Source: DASRAP01 sp035277145 | GTDB taxonomy: Bacteria > Gemmatimonadota > Gemmatimonadetes > Gemmatimonadales > Gemmatimonadaceae | Reading direction: 5' to 3' | Length of the DNA stretch: 19,807 nucleotides | Assembly (NCBI GenBank): GCA_035277145.1 | Contig: DATELA010000075.1 | Span: 1 to 19,807, forward strand | Part shown: piece after piece, positions 7,462 to 15,509 of the stretch | Position numbering within the stretch: position 1 is the stretch's first letter | Layout of the letters: every line of letters begins with the position of its first letter | The notes under the pieces: generated by a model | Databases searched by the model: none | Seen by the model: the letters and a program-made list of their open reading frames with translations, nothing else | Told to the model about the DNA's origin: nothing | Program-made: the position numbers and the translations under genes

Positions 7462-8859
7462 ATGCGCACTGGTTTCAGGCGACTGGCAGCAGGACTCTTT
7501 GCTCTGGCGTTAGCCGGATGCGGCGGCAGCGAACCGCCACCAACCAAGCTCACGGTCGACGTCGACTATTACACGCTTCCCAACGGACTCAAAGTCGTGC
7601 TCTCGCGCGACACCACCGTTCCAACGGTTGGCGCAGGCGTGTACTTCCACGTCGGATTCCGCAACGAACCGAAAGACCGCACCGGGTTCGCGCATCTCTT
7701 CGAGCACATGATGTTCCAGGGCTCGACGAACCTTGGCAAAATGGAGTTCATCAAACTCATCGAGTCGAACGGCGGATTGCTCAACGGTTCGACGCGTTTC
7801 GATTTCACGAATTACTACGAAGTGGTTCCGTCGCACACGCTCGAGACGATCCTCTGGGCCGAAGCCGATCGCATGAAAGGACTCGCGGTCGATCAGGCCA
7901 ATCTCAAGAACCAGCAAGGCGTGGTGTCCGAAGAAGTGCGCGTCAACGTGCTCAACGCACCCTACGGCGCGTTCCCGTGGATCGATTTGCCGATGGCGGC
8001 GAACGAGAACTGGTACAACGCGCACAACTTCTACGGCGATCTCACGCATCTCGAAGCCGCGACGCTCAAAGACGTGCAGGCGTTTTTCAAGACGTTCTAC
8101 GCGCCGAACAACGCTGTGCTCGCCGTTGTCGGCGATTTCGAACCCGCGCAAACCAAGCAATGGATCGAGAAGTATTTCGCGGGAATTCCGAAAGTCGATC
8201 AGCCCGCGCGTCCGGATATTTCAGAGCCGCGTCAAACAAAAGAGCGCCGCGGCAGTCGAGTCGATCGATTTGCAAATCGCCCCGCGCTCGGTATCGCGTA
8301 TCACGTACCGGATCGATGGACGCCCGATTGGTACGCGATGGGACTCATCGATCAGATCCTCGGACAGGGCCGAGACTCGCGTTTGTACGAAGCGCTCGTG
8401 CAGCGCAACAACCTGACCGGCGATGTGTCCGCGGGAATCAACTGGGGTCTCGGCAACATGTTCAATTACGAAGGCCCGATGTTGTGGATGGTGTCGATGT
8501 ATCACGACGGCGACAAGAAACCAGACTCGCTCATCAAGGTGTTCGACGCGGAGATCGAAGCGTTGCGCACAACGCCGGTCGATTCAGCGGCGCTCGCGCG
8601 CGCCAAGACGAAGTTCCGCTCGGCGTTCTATGGAATCGTCGAGGAGTTCTCGGGGCTTGGCAGACTCGACCTGCTCGCCTCGTTCGCGTTGTTCGACAAC
8701 GATCCGTCGCGGCTCAACCGCATCGAGGATGATTTCGCGAACGTGACGGCGGACCAGATCATGAAGACAGCGCAGGAGTATTTGAGGAAGGAGAACAGAA
8801 CGATTTACACGATCGTGCCAGGCGCGAAGCCGGGCGCGGTTGCGGGAGGGGGACAATGA
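7462..8859 (+). CDS. M16 family zinc peptidase, catalytic subunit, lipoprotein
   Basis: This is a 465-residue insulinase/mitochondrial-processing-peptidase-like protein. The start at ATG 7462 gives MRTGFRRLAAGLFALALAGC, a lipoprotein signal with C20 as the lipidation site; a GTG at 7411 would spoil this. The inverted zinc motif HxxEH is intact (H78, E81, H82 in HLFEHMMFQG), and E158 (QQGVVSEEV) lies 76 residues on, as the family requires for the third ligand. The C-terminal M16 domain (about residues 190-380) includes the RxxxE-type propeptide and YAMGLIDQILG segments. It should degrade peptides at the envelope. Its stop overlaps the start of the second M16 gene by ATGA, and the two are expected to form a heterodimer. 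Confidence 0.93.
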   Translation: MRTGFRRLAAGLFALALAGCGGSEPPPTKLTVDVDYYTLPNGLKVVLSRDTTVPTVGAGVYFHVGFRNEPKDRTGFAHLFEHMMFQGSTNLGKMEFIKLIESNGGLLNGSTRFDFTNYYEVVPSHTLETILWAEADRMKGLAVDQANLKNQQGVVSEEVRVNVLNAPYGAFPWIDLPMAANENWYNAHNFYGDLTHLEAATLKDVQAFFKTFYAPNNAVLAVVGDFEPAQTKQWIEKYFAGIPKVDQPARPDISEPRQTKERRGSRVDRFANRPALGIAYHVPDRWTPDWYAMGLIDQILGQGRDSRLYEALVQRNNLTGDVSAGINWGLGNMFNYEGPMLWMVSMYHDGDKKPDSLIKVFDAEIEALRTTPVDSAALARAKTKFRSAFYGIVEEFSGLGRLDLLASFALFDNDPSRLNRIEDDFANVTADQIMKTAQEYLRKENRTIYTIVPGAKPGAVAGGGQ

Positions 8860-10277
8860 GAACGACAGCCGTGAGCCCTGAGCCGCGAGCCCTGAGCCGC
8901 GTCGCAATCATTGCTGCAGTGGGCGTGGCCCTGCTTGCGCCTGCTCTGCAGGCCCAGCAGCGCGAGACACCGCCGGCCCCGGGCACGCCGAAGAATTTCC
9001 GCGTTCCTGCGAGCAACACCGTCACACTCGGCAACGGAATGAAGGTCACGTTCATTCCATTCGGGAAAGTGCCGAAGGTCGCGATGGAGATCGAGGTACA
9101 TACCGGCACGATCGACGAAGGCAAGAATGACATTTCGCTCGCCGCGGTCATGGGCGACTTGCTGCTTGAAGGAACGACGACGCGCACGGGACCGCAGATC
9201 GCGCGCGAAGCCGCCGAGATGGGCGGATCGGTCACGGCCGCGCGTGGGTCCGAAGTGATGTCGGTGAGCGGCGAAGTGCTGAGCAACTTCGGCGCGCAGC
9301 TTGTCGCACTGATCGCAGATGTCGTGCAACACCCGCGCTTCGACAGCGCAGATCTCAAGCGCATCCTCGATCAGCACGCGCGCAACAACGCGATGGCGCT
9401 CACGCAGCCGGGCAGCATCGCGTTCAAAAAGTTCCGCGAAGTCATGTACGGTTCGCATCCGTTCGCGAACATCTATCCGCCCGAAGAGATGCTGCGCGGT
9501 TTCACCACCACACGCGTCCGCGAGTTCCACACCGCGAACTTCGGCGCACAGCGCGCACATCTCTACGTGAGCGGCGTGTTCGACCGGCGCGCAGTGGAAG
9601 CGGCGGTTCGCACCGCCTTCAACGGGTGGAACCGCGGCGCAGCAGCGACGGTCAACGTTCCCGTGATCGCAGCCAAGCAGCAGGTCGCGCTCATCGACCG
9701 CCCCAAGTCCGAACAGAGTTCCATGGTGCTCGGCGTCGCGGCTCCGCACCCCGGCTCGCCTGATGCGGTAAAAATGCAGGTAACGGACTACATCCTGGGC
9801 GGCGCATTCGGCTCACGCATCACGACAAACATCCGCGAGAGCAAAGGCTTTGCGTACTCGCCGTATTCGACGTTCATGACGCGCAAAGGTGCATCCATCT
9901 GGATGGAAATCGCGGATGTGCGCACCAACGCCACGGACTCGTCGCTCACGGAGATCTTCAAAGAGATCGACCGTCTCCGCACCCAAGACGCACAGGCCGC
10001 CGAACTCAACGGCATCAAGAACAACCTCGCGGGCATCTTCACGATTCAGAACAGCTCGCGCTTCGGCCTGATCGGCCAGGTACAGTTCGTCGACATGCAC
10101 GAGCTCGGCGACGGCTACCTCAACAACTACGTCAAGAACATCATGGCCGTCACGCCAACCGATGTGCGCGACATGGCGAGCAAGTATCTCGATCCGAAGA
10201 AGATGTCGCTCGCGATCGTCGGTGATAAGAAGCTCGTCGACCCGCAGCTCGGTAAAGTCAAGCCGATCGTTCCGTGA
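8856..10277 (+). CDS. M16 family protein, non-catalytic partner subunit
   Basis: This is a 473-residue M16-fold protein with a Sec signal (hydrophobic residues 16-33, cleavage near LQAQQ). In place of HxxEH it has A97, G100 and D101 within SLAAVMGDLLLEGTTT, so it cannot bind the catalytic zinc. The rest of both M16 domains is intact. Known bacterial M16 pairs have one active and one inactive subunit, and this gene follows the active one with an ATGA overlap (8856-8859) and a strong GGAGGGGG ribosome-binding site at 8845-8852. Codons 6-15 are made by a tandem 14-bp repeat inserted just before the export signal. The expected role is substrate binding and chamber closure with the catalytic partner in the periplasm. 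Confidence 0.9.
   Translation: MRTTAVSPEPRALSRVAIIAAVGVALLAPALQAQQRETPPAPGTPKNFRVPASNTVTLGNGMKVTFIPFGKVPKVAMEIEVHTGTIDEGKNDISLAAVMGDLLLEGTTTRTGPQIAREAAEMGGSVTAARGSEVMSVSGEVLSNFGAQLVALIADVVQHPRFDSADLKRILDQHARNNAMALTQPGSIAFKKFREVMYGSHPFANIYPPEEMLRGFTTTRVREFHTANFGAQRAHLYVSGVFDRRAVEAAVRTAFNGWNRGAAATVNVPVIAAKQQVALIDRPKSEQSSMVLGVAAPHPGSPDAVKMQVTDYILGGAFGSRITTNIRESKGFAYSPYSTFMTRKGASIWMEIADVRTNATDSSLTEIFKEIDRLRTQDAQAAELNGIKNNLAGIFTIQNSSRFGLIGQVQFVDMHELGDGYLNNYVKNIMAVTPTDVRDMASKYLDPKKMSLAIVGDKKLVDPQLGKVKPIVP
8873..8900 (+). repeat. Two exact copies of a 14-bp repeat within the second M16 gene
   Basis: GAGCCCTGAGCCGC occurs twice in perfect tandem, at 8873-8886 and 8887-8900, with a partial related copy just upstream (GTGAGCC). 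It encodes SPEPRALSR, ahead of the hydrophobic signal peptide, where it has little structural cost. The sequence looks like low-complexity intergenic repeat that has been captured into the 5' end of the gene. Confidence 0.8.
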
Positions 10278-11581
10278 AGACTGCACTGGCGATCATCGTC
10301 GCGGCCGTCGCGTTCAGCAGCGAGCGCGCCGCCGAACCAAAGTTCGAGAAGATTCACGCGCTCGGTAACGACGAAGGCGTGTTCGCGTACGCGCGCATCT
10401 CACCCGACGCGCGCTTTCTCGCGTACGCGTCGCAAGAGCGCGATACGCGCGACCCTGCACCGATGGGCCGCACGGTCAACGTCGTCGATCTCAAGACGCA
10501 CAAGGTGACGTTCACCGAGTCGGGCATCGATGCGTATTGGTCGAACGACAGCCAGCGCATGATTTACCTGAGCGCGAAGGAAGGCGCATACGGCGTCACG
10601 ATTCGCAACAACACTACGGGGCAGATCACACGCAGCGCGGCGCCGGCAGATCTTGGCGATTACTACAGCTGGGCCGTGCGCGACGGCAAGAATCTCATTC
10701 TCACGATTCAGAGCAACTACTACTTTCTCGACGGCGACCACGCGGCGATGCCGCACAGTCGAGTGCCCGCGTGTCCTGGCATTGGCACCGGCGAGCGCCC
10801 GCTGATTTCTAAGGATGGACAGCGCATTTCGACGTTCGTGCGCGGCAACGTGGTCATTCGTGGTCTCGACAACTGCGAGAACACGTTCGACACGGGGCTC
10901 CCCGGCGCGAAAACAGATTTCTCGTTCGACGGGCGCTACATCGCGATGCACGTGCAGAAACCGAACGGTGCGCGCGGCTATGAGATTCGCGTGATCGATC
11001 TCAAAGAGAAGACGGTTCGCACGGTGACGAACTTCGCGGGCTCGAGTTTGTTTCCGAGCTGGACGAAGGATGGCCGGCTGATGTTCATGTACGACGGCCA
11101 GGATTATCGCGGGTTCATGCTCGCGTCAGACGTGCTGAGCGTCCCCGCGCAGCCGCTGCCGCCGGCGACGCAGCGTAGCCGAGCAAGTACCGCGTGGCGC
11201 GATGTGTTCCCGGAAACACCGCAGCCGAAGCACCGCGATAACGTGGTGCTGGTATGGGCGACGTGGAGCGCGCACAGTCCGCAGGCGCTGACGGAACTCG
11301 AACGTGCGCGGGATTATTTCGTGAAGCGCGGCGCAGATGTTGGTGTCGTCACAACTGTTGATCCCGGTACGCGAGCCGCGGACGCTGCTGCAATGCAGGC
11401 TCGGTACGGGGTCGATCTCCCGCGGATTCCGCTCGCGCCGGAGCGACTGGGCGCCGCGGATGCGCAGAACCAAATGCCGACGACTCTGCTTTTTCGGGAT
11501 GGGGTTTTGGTGGACCGGAAGCTCGGGGCGCAGACTTTCGCGGAGCTTCGTGACTGGGTTCTGCGCGGGGCCGGCAACTAG
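10274..11581 (+). CDS. TolB/PD40-like beta-propeller fused to a degenerate thioredoxin domain
   Basis: This is a 435-residue exported protein with a short signal (about residues 1-19). Residues 35-290 contain repeated WD40-like PD40 units, for example ARISPDARFLAYAS, SNDSQRMIYLSA, FSFDGRYIAMHV and SWTKDGRLMFMYDG, as in TolB propellers. Residues 322-435 are thioredoxin-like: the beta strand NVVLVWATW, the helix ALTELERARDYF, a cis-proline segment QMPTTLLFRDG (P402) and a final helix. The redox motif WCxxC is replaced by WSAHS (331-335), so it cannot be a thiol oxidoreductase by the usual mechanism and is more likely a binding module. The start GTG overlaps the stop of the M16 partner (GTGA, 10274-10277), making it the third gene of the peptidase operon. 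A scaffold role for the peptidase pair is inference. Confidence 0.8.
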   Translation: MKTALAIIVAAVAFSSERAAEPKFEKIHALGNDEGVFAYARISPDARFLAYASQERDTRDPAPMGRTVNVVDLKTHKVTFTESGIDAYWSNDSQRMIYLSAKEGAYGVTIRNNTTGQITRSAAPADLGDYYSWAVRDGKNLILTIQSNYYFLDGDHAAMPHSRVPACPGIGTGERPLISKDGQRISTFVRGNVVIRGLDNCENTFDTGLPGAKTDFSFDGRYIAMHVQKPNGARGYEIRVIDLKEKTVRTVTNFAGSSLFPSWTKDGRLMFMYDGQDYRGFMLASDVLSVPAQPLPPATQRSRASTAWRDVFPETPQPKHRDNVVLVWATWSAHSPQALTELERARDYFVKRGADVGVVTTVDPGTRAADAAAMQARYGVDLPRIPLAPERLGAADAQNQMPTTLLFRDGVLVDRKLGAQTFAELRDWVLRGAGN

Positions 11582-11715
11582 GCTCGTTAACTACGAATCG
11601 CGGAACACGCGGAAACTGCAGACCACGGATGACACGGAAACGGCCACGGATGAACACGGATACTACAAGAACTGTGGTAACTGCTCGCGCCCTCGCAGTT
11701 AGTCGTGATCGTACG
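11582..11715. repeat. Dispersed CCACGGAT-type intergenic repeat
   Basis: The start of the 266-bp gap between two convergent genes holds low-complexity, gene-free sequence. Units related to (A)CACGGAT are found from about 11595 to 11660. The 20-mer GCAGACCACGGATGACACGG at 11618-11637 is identical to the reverse complement of 15598-15617 in the kor hairpin. A second unit, CCACGGATGAACACGGATAC, follows at 11644-11663. No coding potential or strong promoter is seen here. Confidence 0.75.
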
Positions 11716-11827
11716 TAGTCGTTCTCGTTGTTAGTCGTTCTCGTTGTTAGTCGTTCTCGTTGTTAGTCGTTCTCGTTGTTAGTCGTTCTCGTTGTTAGTC
11801 GTTCTCGTTGTTAGTCGTTCTCGCCGT
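11716..11827. repeat. Tandem array, seven copies of a 16-bp unit
   Basis: The unit TAGTCGTTCTCGTTGT is repeated head to tail with no spacers, starting at 11716, 11732, 11748, 11764, 11780, 11796 and 11812. The first six copies are exact, and the last diverges at its end (CGCCGT). The period is 16, not a multiple of three, and the array lies in the gap between convergent genes, so it is a minisatellite-like array and not coding. It is likely variable in copy number between strains. Confidence 0.92.
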
Positions 11828-11842
11828 TGCCGTTAGCGATCG

Positions 11843-11863
11843 CGGCCTTAGTTAGAAAGGCCG
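11843..11863 (-). terminator. Hairpin over the stop codon of the DUF4159 gene
   Basis: CGGCCTT (11843-11849) and AAGGCCG (11857-11863) form a 7-bp GC-rich stem with a 7-base loop, spanning the TAA stop of the minus-strand gene. There is no clear T-tract after it in the direction of transcription, so it may be a weak terminator or an mRNA 3' end stabiliser. Confidence 0.4.
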
Positions 11864-12615
11864 AATATGATGTAATTCATGGCGAACTTATACGCATCAT
11901 TCGACGTGTTGACTGGCCACAGTCCCTGCCCTGACCATTCCATGTAATCGCCGAGGTCGTTGTTGTAGTTGATCACGACCATCAAGCGTTTCTTGGGATC
12001 GTTGTCTTCGTAGATGCCGAGGAACTGGGCCTTGAGCCAGTCGTGGCAGCACGGGCTCGGGTAGGTCATGTCGAGCGATCGAATGCGATAGAACGTGTCG
12101 AAGATCGCCTTGTCGACAGTGAGAGGCACGATCTGCGCGTCCGGCAGTACCTGGTGCATTGCGCGATTGAAGACGCCCCACTCGTTGGTGCGGCTGGCCT
12201 CGTAGAAGTCGTCGACAATCAGAAATCCGCCCTTCTTGATCCATGCGCGCAGTCCCGCTGCCTCTTTCTCGTCAGGATACCAGAAACCCGGTTCGGACAA
12301 ATACGCAACCGGCCATTTGAACAGCTCCGGATCGTCCATCGTCATGATGTTGCTGCCCTTCCGTGCGACTTTCACCGTGGTGAGTTCGTCGAACATCGTC
12401 ATGAGATGTTCTTCCATCCACGGATAGTCGTAGCACCACCCTTCGCCGCGGTACTCGATGTAGCGCAAGCGAATCAGCTGGAAGCGGCCGTCGTATTCGA
12501 CGTTCGGATACGGCCGGCACGGGCCGCCCTGCGCGAAGCTGAGCGCCACCGGAAGCACCAGCAGCGACAGCATCACGGATAGGCGAGCTGCGCTTCGCCG
12601 CGGCGCTGCGTTCAC
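11848..12615 (-). CDS. Secreted DUF4159 domain protein
   Basis: This is a 255-residue protein with a clear Sec signal (basic residues 6-11, hydrophobic 14-27, cleavage near SFAQG). The mature part matches DUF4159 from about residue 44: FQLIRLRYIEY, the WKWPVAYLSEPGFW-type segment, the Rossmann-like strand GGFLIVDDFYE (129-138), then VPLTVDKAIFDTFYRI and the final YKFAMNYIIFGL. DUF4159 has a glutamine-amidotransferase-like fold and its function is not known. Four cysteines (C33, C60, C188, C189) could form disulfides outside the cytoplasm. The GTG start lies 4 bases after the korB stop, so it is the last gene of the kor operon. Why an exported protein should be coupled to a cytoplasmic oxidoreductase is unclear. 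Confidence 0.88.
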   Translation of the reverse strand: MNAAPRRSAARLSVMLSLLVLPVALSFAQGGPCRPYPNVEYDGRFQLIRLRYIEYRGEGWCYDYPWMEEHLMTMFDELTTVKVARKGSNIMTMDDPELFKWPVAYLSEPGFWYPDEKEAAGLRAWIKKGGFLIVDDFYEASRTNEWGVFNRAMHQVLPDAQIVPLTVDKAIFDTFYRIRSLDMTYPSPCCHDWLKAQFLGIYEDNDPKKRLMVVINYNNDLGDYMEWSGQGLWPVNTSNDAYKFAMNYIIFGLSN

Positions 12616-12619
12616 GAGT

Positions 12620-13675
12620 CTACCGGTACTCTTCCATCAACGCATCGAGCTTCGCGGCGCCGGGGCACAGCGTGCTGTACGGCAAATCGACCAGCGGCGT
12701 CTCGACGGTGTTGTTGATGGCGTGCATGTCCATCCCACTTTCATTGATATACAACAGACCCGTCACGACCTCGCCGCGTTCCTGCGCACTGCGCACACGC
12801 GCAATTGCCGCGGCACGATCCGTGGGATCGTAGTTCGCTTCCAGCTTGCGGAAGTGCACCATGCTGCCGTCGTGCATCATCACCGGCTGTCGTTGCCCCT
12901 CGGCGTAATCCGTGCGGATCTCGCGCTGCAGCGGCACAAAGTCCACTGACGCGACTTCGTGGTAGTGCTGACGCGTATACAAGTAACTCTTCGTCGACGA
13001 ATCGTGGTCGTTGAATGTGACGCACGGTGAAATAACGTCGATGAGTGCAAATCCGCCGTGGCGAAGGCCCGCTTTGAGCAGTGGGACGAGCTGTGCTTTG
13101 TCGCCCGAGAAACTGCGCGCCACAAACGTCGCGCCAAGCGTGAGCGCGAGCAGCACCGGATCGATGGGCGACTGAATGTTGGCTTCGCCTTTCTTGGATT
13201 TCGAACCGACATCCGCCGACGCGGAGAACTGGCCTTTGGTCAGACCGTACACGCCGTTGTTCTCGAGGACGTACAGCATGCGCACGTTGCGGCGAATCGC
13301 GTGACACATCTGGCCGAGTCCGATAGACAACGAGTCACCGTCGCCGGAAACGCCGACGTAGTAGAGTCCGCTGTTCGCCGCGTTCGCACCGGTTGCAACA
13401 GCGGGCATGCGACCGTGCACCGAGTTGAAGCCGTGCGATTCGTTGATGAAGTACGCGGTGGTTTTCGATGAACACCCGATACCGCTCAGCTTTGCCACGC
13501 GATGCGGTTGGATGTCGAGTTGCCAGAACGCATCGACGAACGCCGCGGTGATCGAGTCGTGTCCGCACCCTGCGCACAGCGTCGACATCGATCCTTCGTA
13601 GTCGCGCCGCGTGCGCCCAATCTGGTTCTTGAGGTTCGCCGGGTGCTGAACCTTGGGTTTCGTAATCGACGTCAT
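12620..13675 (-). CDS. korB: 2-oxoacid:ferredoxin oxidoreductase, beta subunit
   Basis: This is the 351-residue catalytic subunit that binds thiamine diphosphate. ATG 13675 is chosen because GAAGGAG (13683-13689) lies 7 bases upstream and ATGA overlaps the korA stop; the longer frame to 13843 is only antisense extension inside korA. Cysteines C34 and C37 (CAGCGH), C68 (GIGCSS) and C218 (SPCVTFND) would ligate the [4Fe-4S] cluster. GDGDSLSIG (from 111) and ENNGVYGLTKGQ (138-149) form the ThDP-Mg site. The protein decarboxylates a 2-oxoacid with CoA and passes electrons to the cluster. The GLTKGQ motif is typical of 2-oxoglutarate-type and related enzymes. 2-Oxoglutarate is the best guess for the substrate, but branched 2-oxoacids cannot be excluded. 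Confidence 0.93.
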   Translation of the reverse strand: MTSITKPKVQHPANLKNQIGRTRRDYEGSMSTLCAGCGHDSITAAFVDAFWQLDIQPHRVAKLSGIGCSSKTTAYFINESHGFNSVHGRMPAVATGANAANSGLYYVGVSGDGDSLSIGLGQMCHAIRRNVRMLYVLENNGVYGLTKGQFSASADVGSKSKKGEANIQSPIDPVLLALTLGATFVARSFSGDKAQLVPLLKAGLRHGGFALIDVISPCVTFNDHDSSTKSYLYTRQHYHEVASVDFVPLQREIRTDYAEGQRQPVMMHDGSMVHFRKLEANYDPTDRAAAIARVRSAQERGEVVTGLLYINESGMDMHAINNTVETPLVDLPYSTLCPGAAKLDALMEEYR

Positions 13676-15471
13676 GCCTTCACTCCTTCGAGAATGCCGC
13701 GGATACCGGCAATGATCTGCCCGGTTCCAAACGGCAGTCCACCGTATTCGAGCAACGATTCCAGGCGGTCGCCGTGCACGCCCGTTTCGAGAATGAGCAG
13801 CGAGCGCAATTGCGCATCGCGATTCATTTCGATCACGATGCACTTCTCGTGCGACGCGACAAAGTCGTGCACTGCTTTCGAGAATGGGAACGCGCGCACA
13901 CGCAAATAGTCGAGCGAAAGACCATCATCGCGCAGGCGGTCGAGCGCTTCCATGACCGCCCCGCGTGCGCTGCCAATGGTGATCACGCCAACCGTGTTGC
14001 CTTTGTGCGTGATGATTTCCGGCGCGGGCAATGATTCCGCCGCGGCATCGATCTTTCGCGCGATGCGATCCACAACTTCGCGGTACTCGTCAGAATCTTC
14101 GGTGTAACCGCCGAGCTTGTTGTGGCCCGAGCCGCGCGTGAAGTAGCTGCCTTTCGGGTGAACGCCCGGCAGCGTACGCGCGGCGATGCCGTCACCGTTG
14201 GTGGCGTTGTAGCGATAGAACTTCTCGATCTTCTCGAGATCGGGCGCGCTGAGCACTTTGCCGCGATCGGGTTTGCGCGCGTCGTCCCATTTGAGACGGC
14301 GGCACATCCAGTCGTTCATGCCAATGTCGAGATCGCTCAGCACAAATACCGGCGTCTGGAAACGCTCGGCGATGTCGAACGAATCCGCGGCCAGGTAGAA
14401 GCACTCTTCCGGATTCGCGGGGAACAGCATGAGATGCTTCGTATCGCCGTGCGAGAGATGCGCGATGCTGAGTATGTCCGCTTGCTGTGTGCGCGTCGGC
14501 ATGCCGGTCGAAGGACCGGTACGCTGCACGTCGAAGAACACGGCCGGCACTTCCGCATAATACGCGAGGCCGACGAACTCACTCATGAGCGAAATACCGG
14601 GCCCTGCCGTCGGTGTGAATGCGCGCGCGCCCATCCACCCTGCCCCGACGACGATACCCGCCGCGGCGAGTTCGTCTTCGGCCTGCACGATGCAGAAGTT
14701 CTTCTTCTTGGTTTCCTTGTCGACGCGGAACTGCTGGCAGTAGGCGTTGAAGTTTTCCATCAGCGACGTTGCCGGCGTGATGGGATACCACGCGCCAACC
14801 GTCGCGCCCGCGTACACGCAGCCGAGCGCAGCAGCAGCGTTGCCGTCAATGAGAATATGGTCGCCCGTTTTGTCCATCTTCTCGAGGCGAATCGGCAGCG
14901 GACACTTGAAGTGCTTCTTCACATAGTCGTAGCCGAGCCGCAGCGCTTTGTCGTTCGAGTCGAGGAGATGTTTTTTCTTGCTGAACTTTTCGTGCAGCAT
15001 CCCCATCACGACGTCCATGTCGATGTCGATGAGGCCGACGAGCGCACCGGTGTACGCGATGTTCTTCATCAGCGTGCGCTCGCGGTCACCGCCGAACGTT
15101 TCGACGCACATTTCGCCGAGCGGAACGCCGAGCACCGTGATGTCATCGCGGTGGAGTGCTTTCGGGAGCGGCCACGATGAGTCGTACAACAACCAGCCGC
15201 CTTTTGCGATCTCGGCCACGTCACGTTTGTACGTGCCGGTGTTCATCGCGACCATCAAGTCAAACGGCGCGTTACGAGCGGTGTAGCCGTCTTTGTTGAC
15301 GCGGATTTCGTACCACGTAGGGAGTCCCTGAATGTTCGAGGGAAAGACGTTCTTTCCGACGACAGGAATGCCCATCCGAAAGATGGCCTGCATCAGCAGG
15401 CCATTTGCGCTCGCGGAGCCGGTACCGTTGACCGTTCCGATTTTGAGAGTGAAGTCGTTTACGCCGGGCAT
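13672..15471 (-). CDS. korA: 2-oxoacid:ferredoxin oxidoreductase, fused gamma-alpha subunit
   Basis: This is a 599-residue fusion. Residues 1-185 are the gamma domain (KIGTVNGTGSASANGLLMQAIFRMG, then MVAMNTGTYKRDVAEI). From about residue 205 comes the alpha domain with the signature YPITPAT (229-235), the pyrimidine-binding QAEDELAAAG segment, GARAFTPTAGPGISLMSE and the C-terminal domain with VIEMNRDAQLRSLL. The order gamma-alpha is normal for KorA of the 2-oxoglutarate type. It forms a heterodimer or higher complex with KorB and sits in the cytoplasm, working in the TCA cycle (oxidative or reductive direction). The ATG at 15471 gives the expected N-terminus, but no clear ribosome-binding site is seen in the T-rich leader. 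The last bases overlap korB by ATGA. Confidence 0.93.
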   Translation of the reverse strand: MPGVNDFTLKIGTVNGTGSASANGLLMQAIFRMGIPVVGKNVFPSNIQGLPTWYEIRVNKDGYTARNAPFDLMVAMNTGTYKRDVAEIAKGGWLLYDSSWPLPKALHRDDITVLGVPLGEMCVETFGGDRERTLMKNIAYTGALVGLIDIDMDVVMGMLHEKFSKKKHLLDSNDKALRLGYDYVKKHFKCPLPIRLEKMDKTGDHILIDGNAAAALGCVYAGATVGAWYPITPATSLMENFNAYCQQFRVDKETKKKNFCIVQAEDELAAAGIVVGAGWMGARAFTPTAGPGISLMSEFVGLAYYAEVPAVFFDVQRTGPSTGMPTRTQQADILSIAHLSHGDTKHLMLFPANPEECFYLAADSFDIAERFQTPVFVLSDLDIGMNDWMCRRLKWDDARKPDRGKVLSAPDLEKIEKFYRYNATNGDGIAARTLPGVHPKGSYFTRGSGHNKLGGYTEDSDEYREVVDRIARKIDAAAESLPAPEIITHKGNTVGVITIGSARGAVMEALDRLRDDGLSLDYLRVRAFPFSKAVHDFVASHEKCIVIEMNRDAQLRSLLILETGVHGDRLESLLEYGGLPFGTGQIIAGIRGILEGVKA

Positions 15472-15509
15472 TATTAGAAGTAGTTCAGTTCCTTCGTACC
15501 CCCAAAACT

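Noticed and set aside
8805..9749. 314-residue open frame on the minus strand
   Set aside because: It is antisense to the second M16 gene, with Arg/His/Cys-rich low-complexity translation and no family motif.
10274..11581. TlpA/ResA-type thiol-disulfide oxidoreductase
   Set aside because: The C-terminal domain has the thioredoxin layout, but both cysteines of CxxC are absent, so a redox enzyme call is not supported.
11716..11827. CRISPR array
   Set aside because: The 16-bp units are directly adjacent without unique spacers, and no cas gene is nearby, so it is a plain tandem repeat.
13676..13843. Upstream extension of korB to position 13843
   Set aside because: The extra 56 codons overlap korA fully and give a low-complexity N-terminus. 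The ATG at 13675 has a good ribosome-binding site and the family N-terminus.
14122..15180. 352-residue open frame on the plus strand
   Set aside because: It is entirely antisense to korA, whose domains are unmistakable. The sequence is Arg/His/Val-rich shadow translation.
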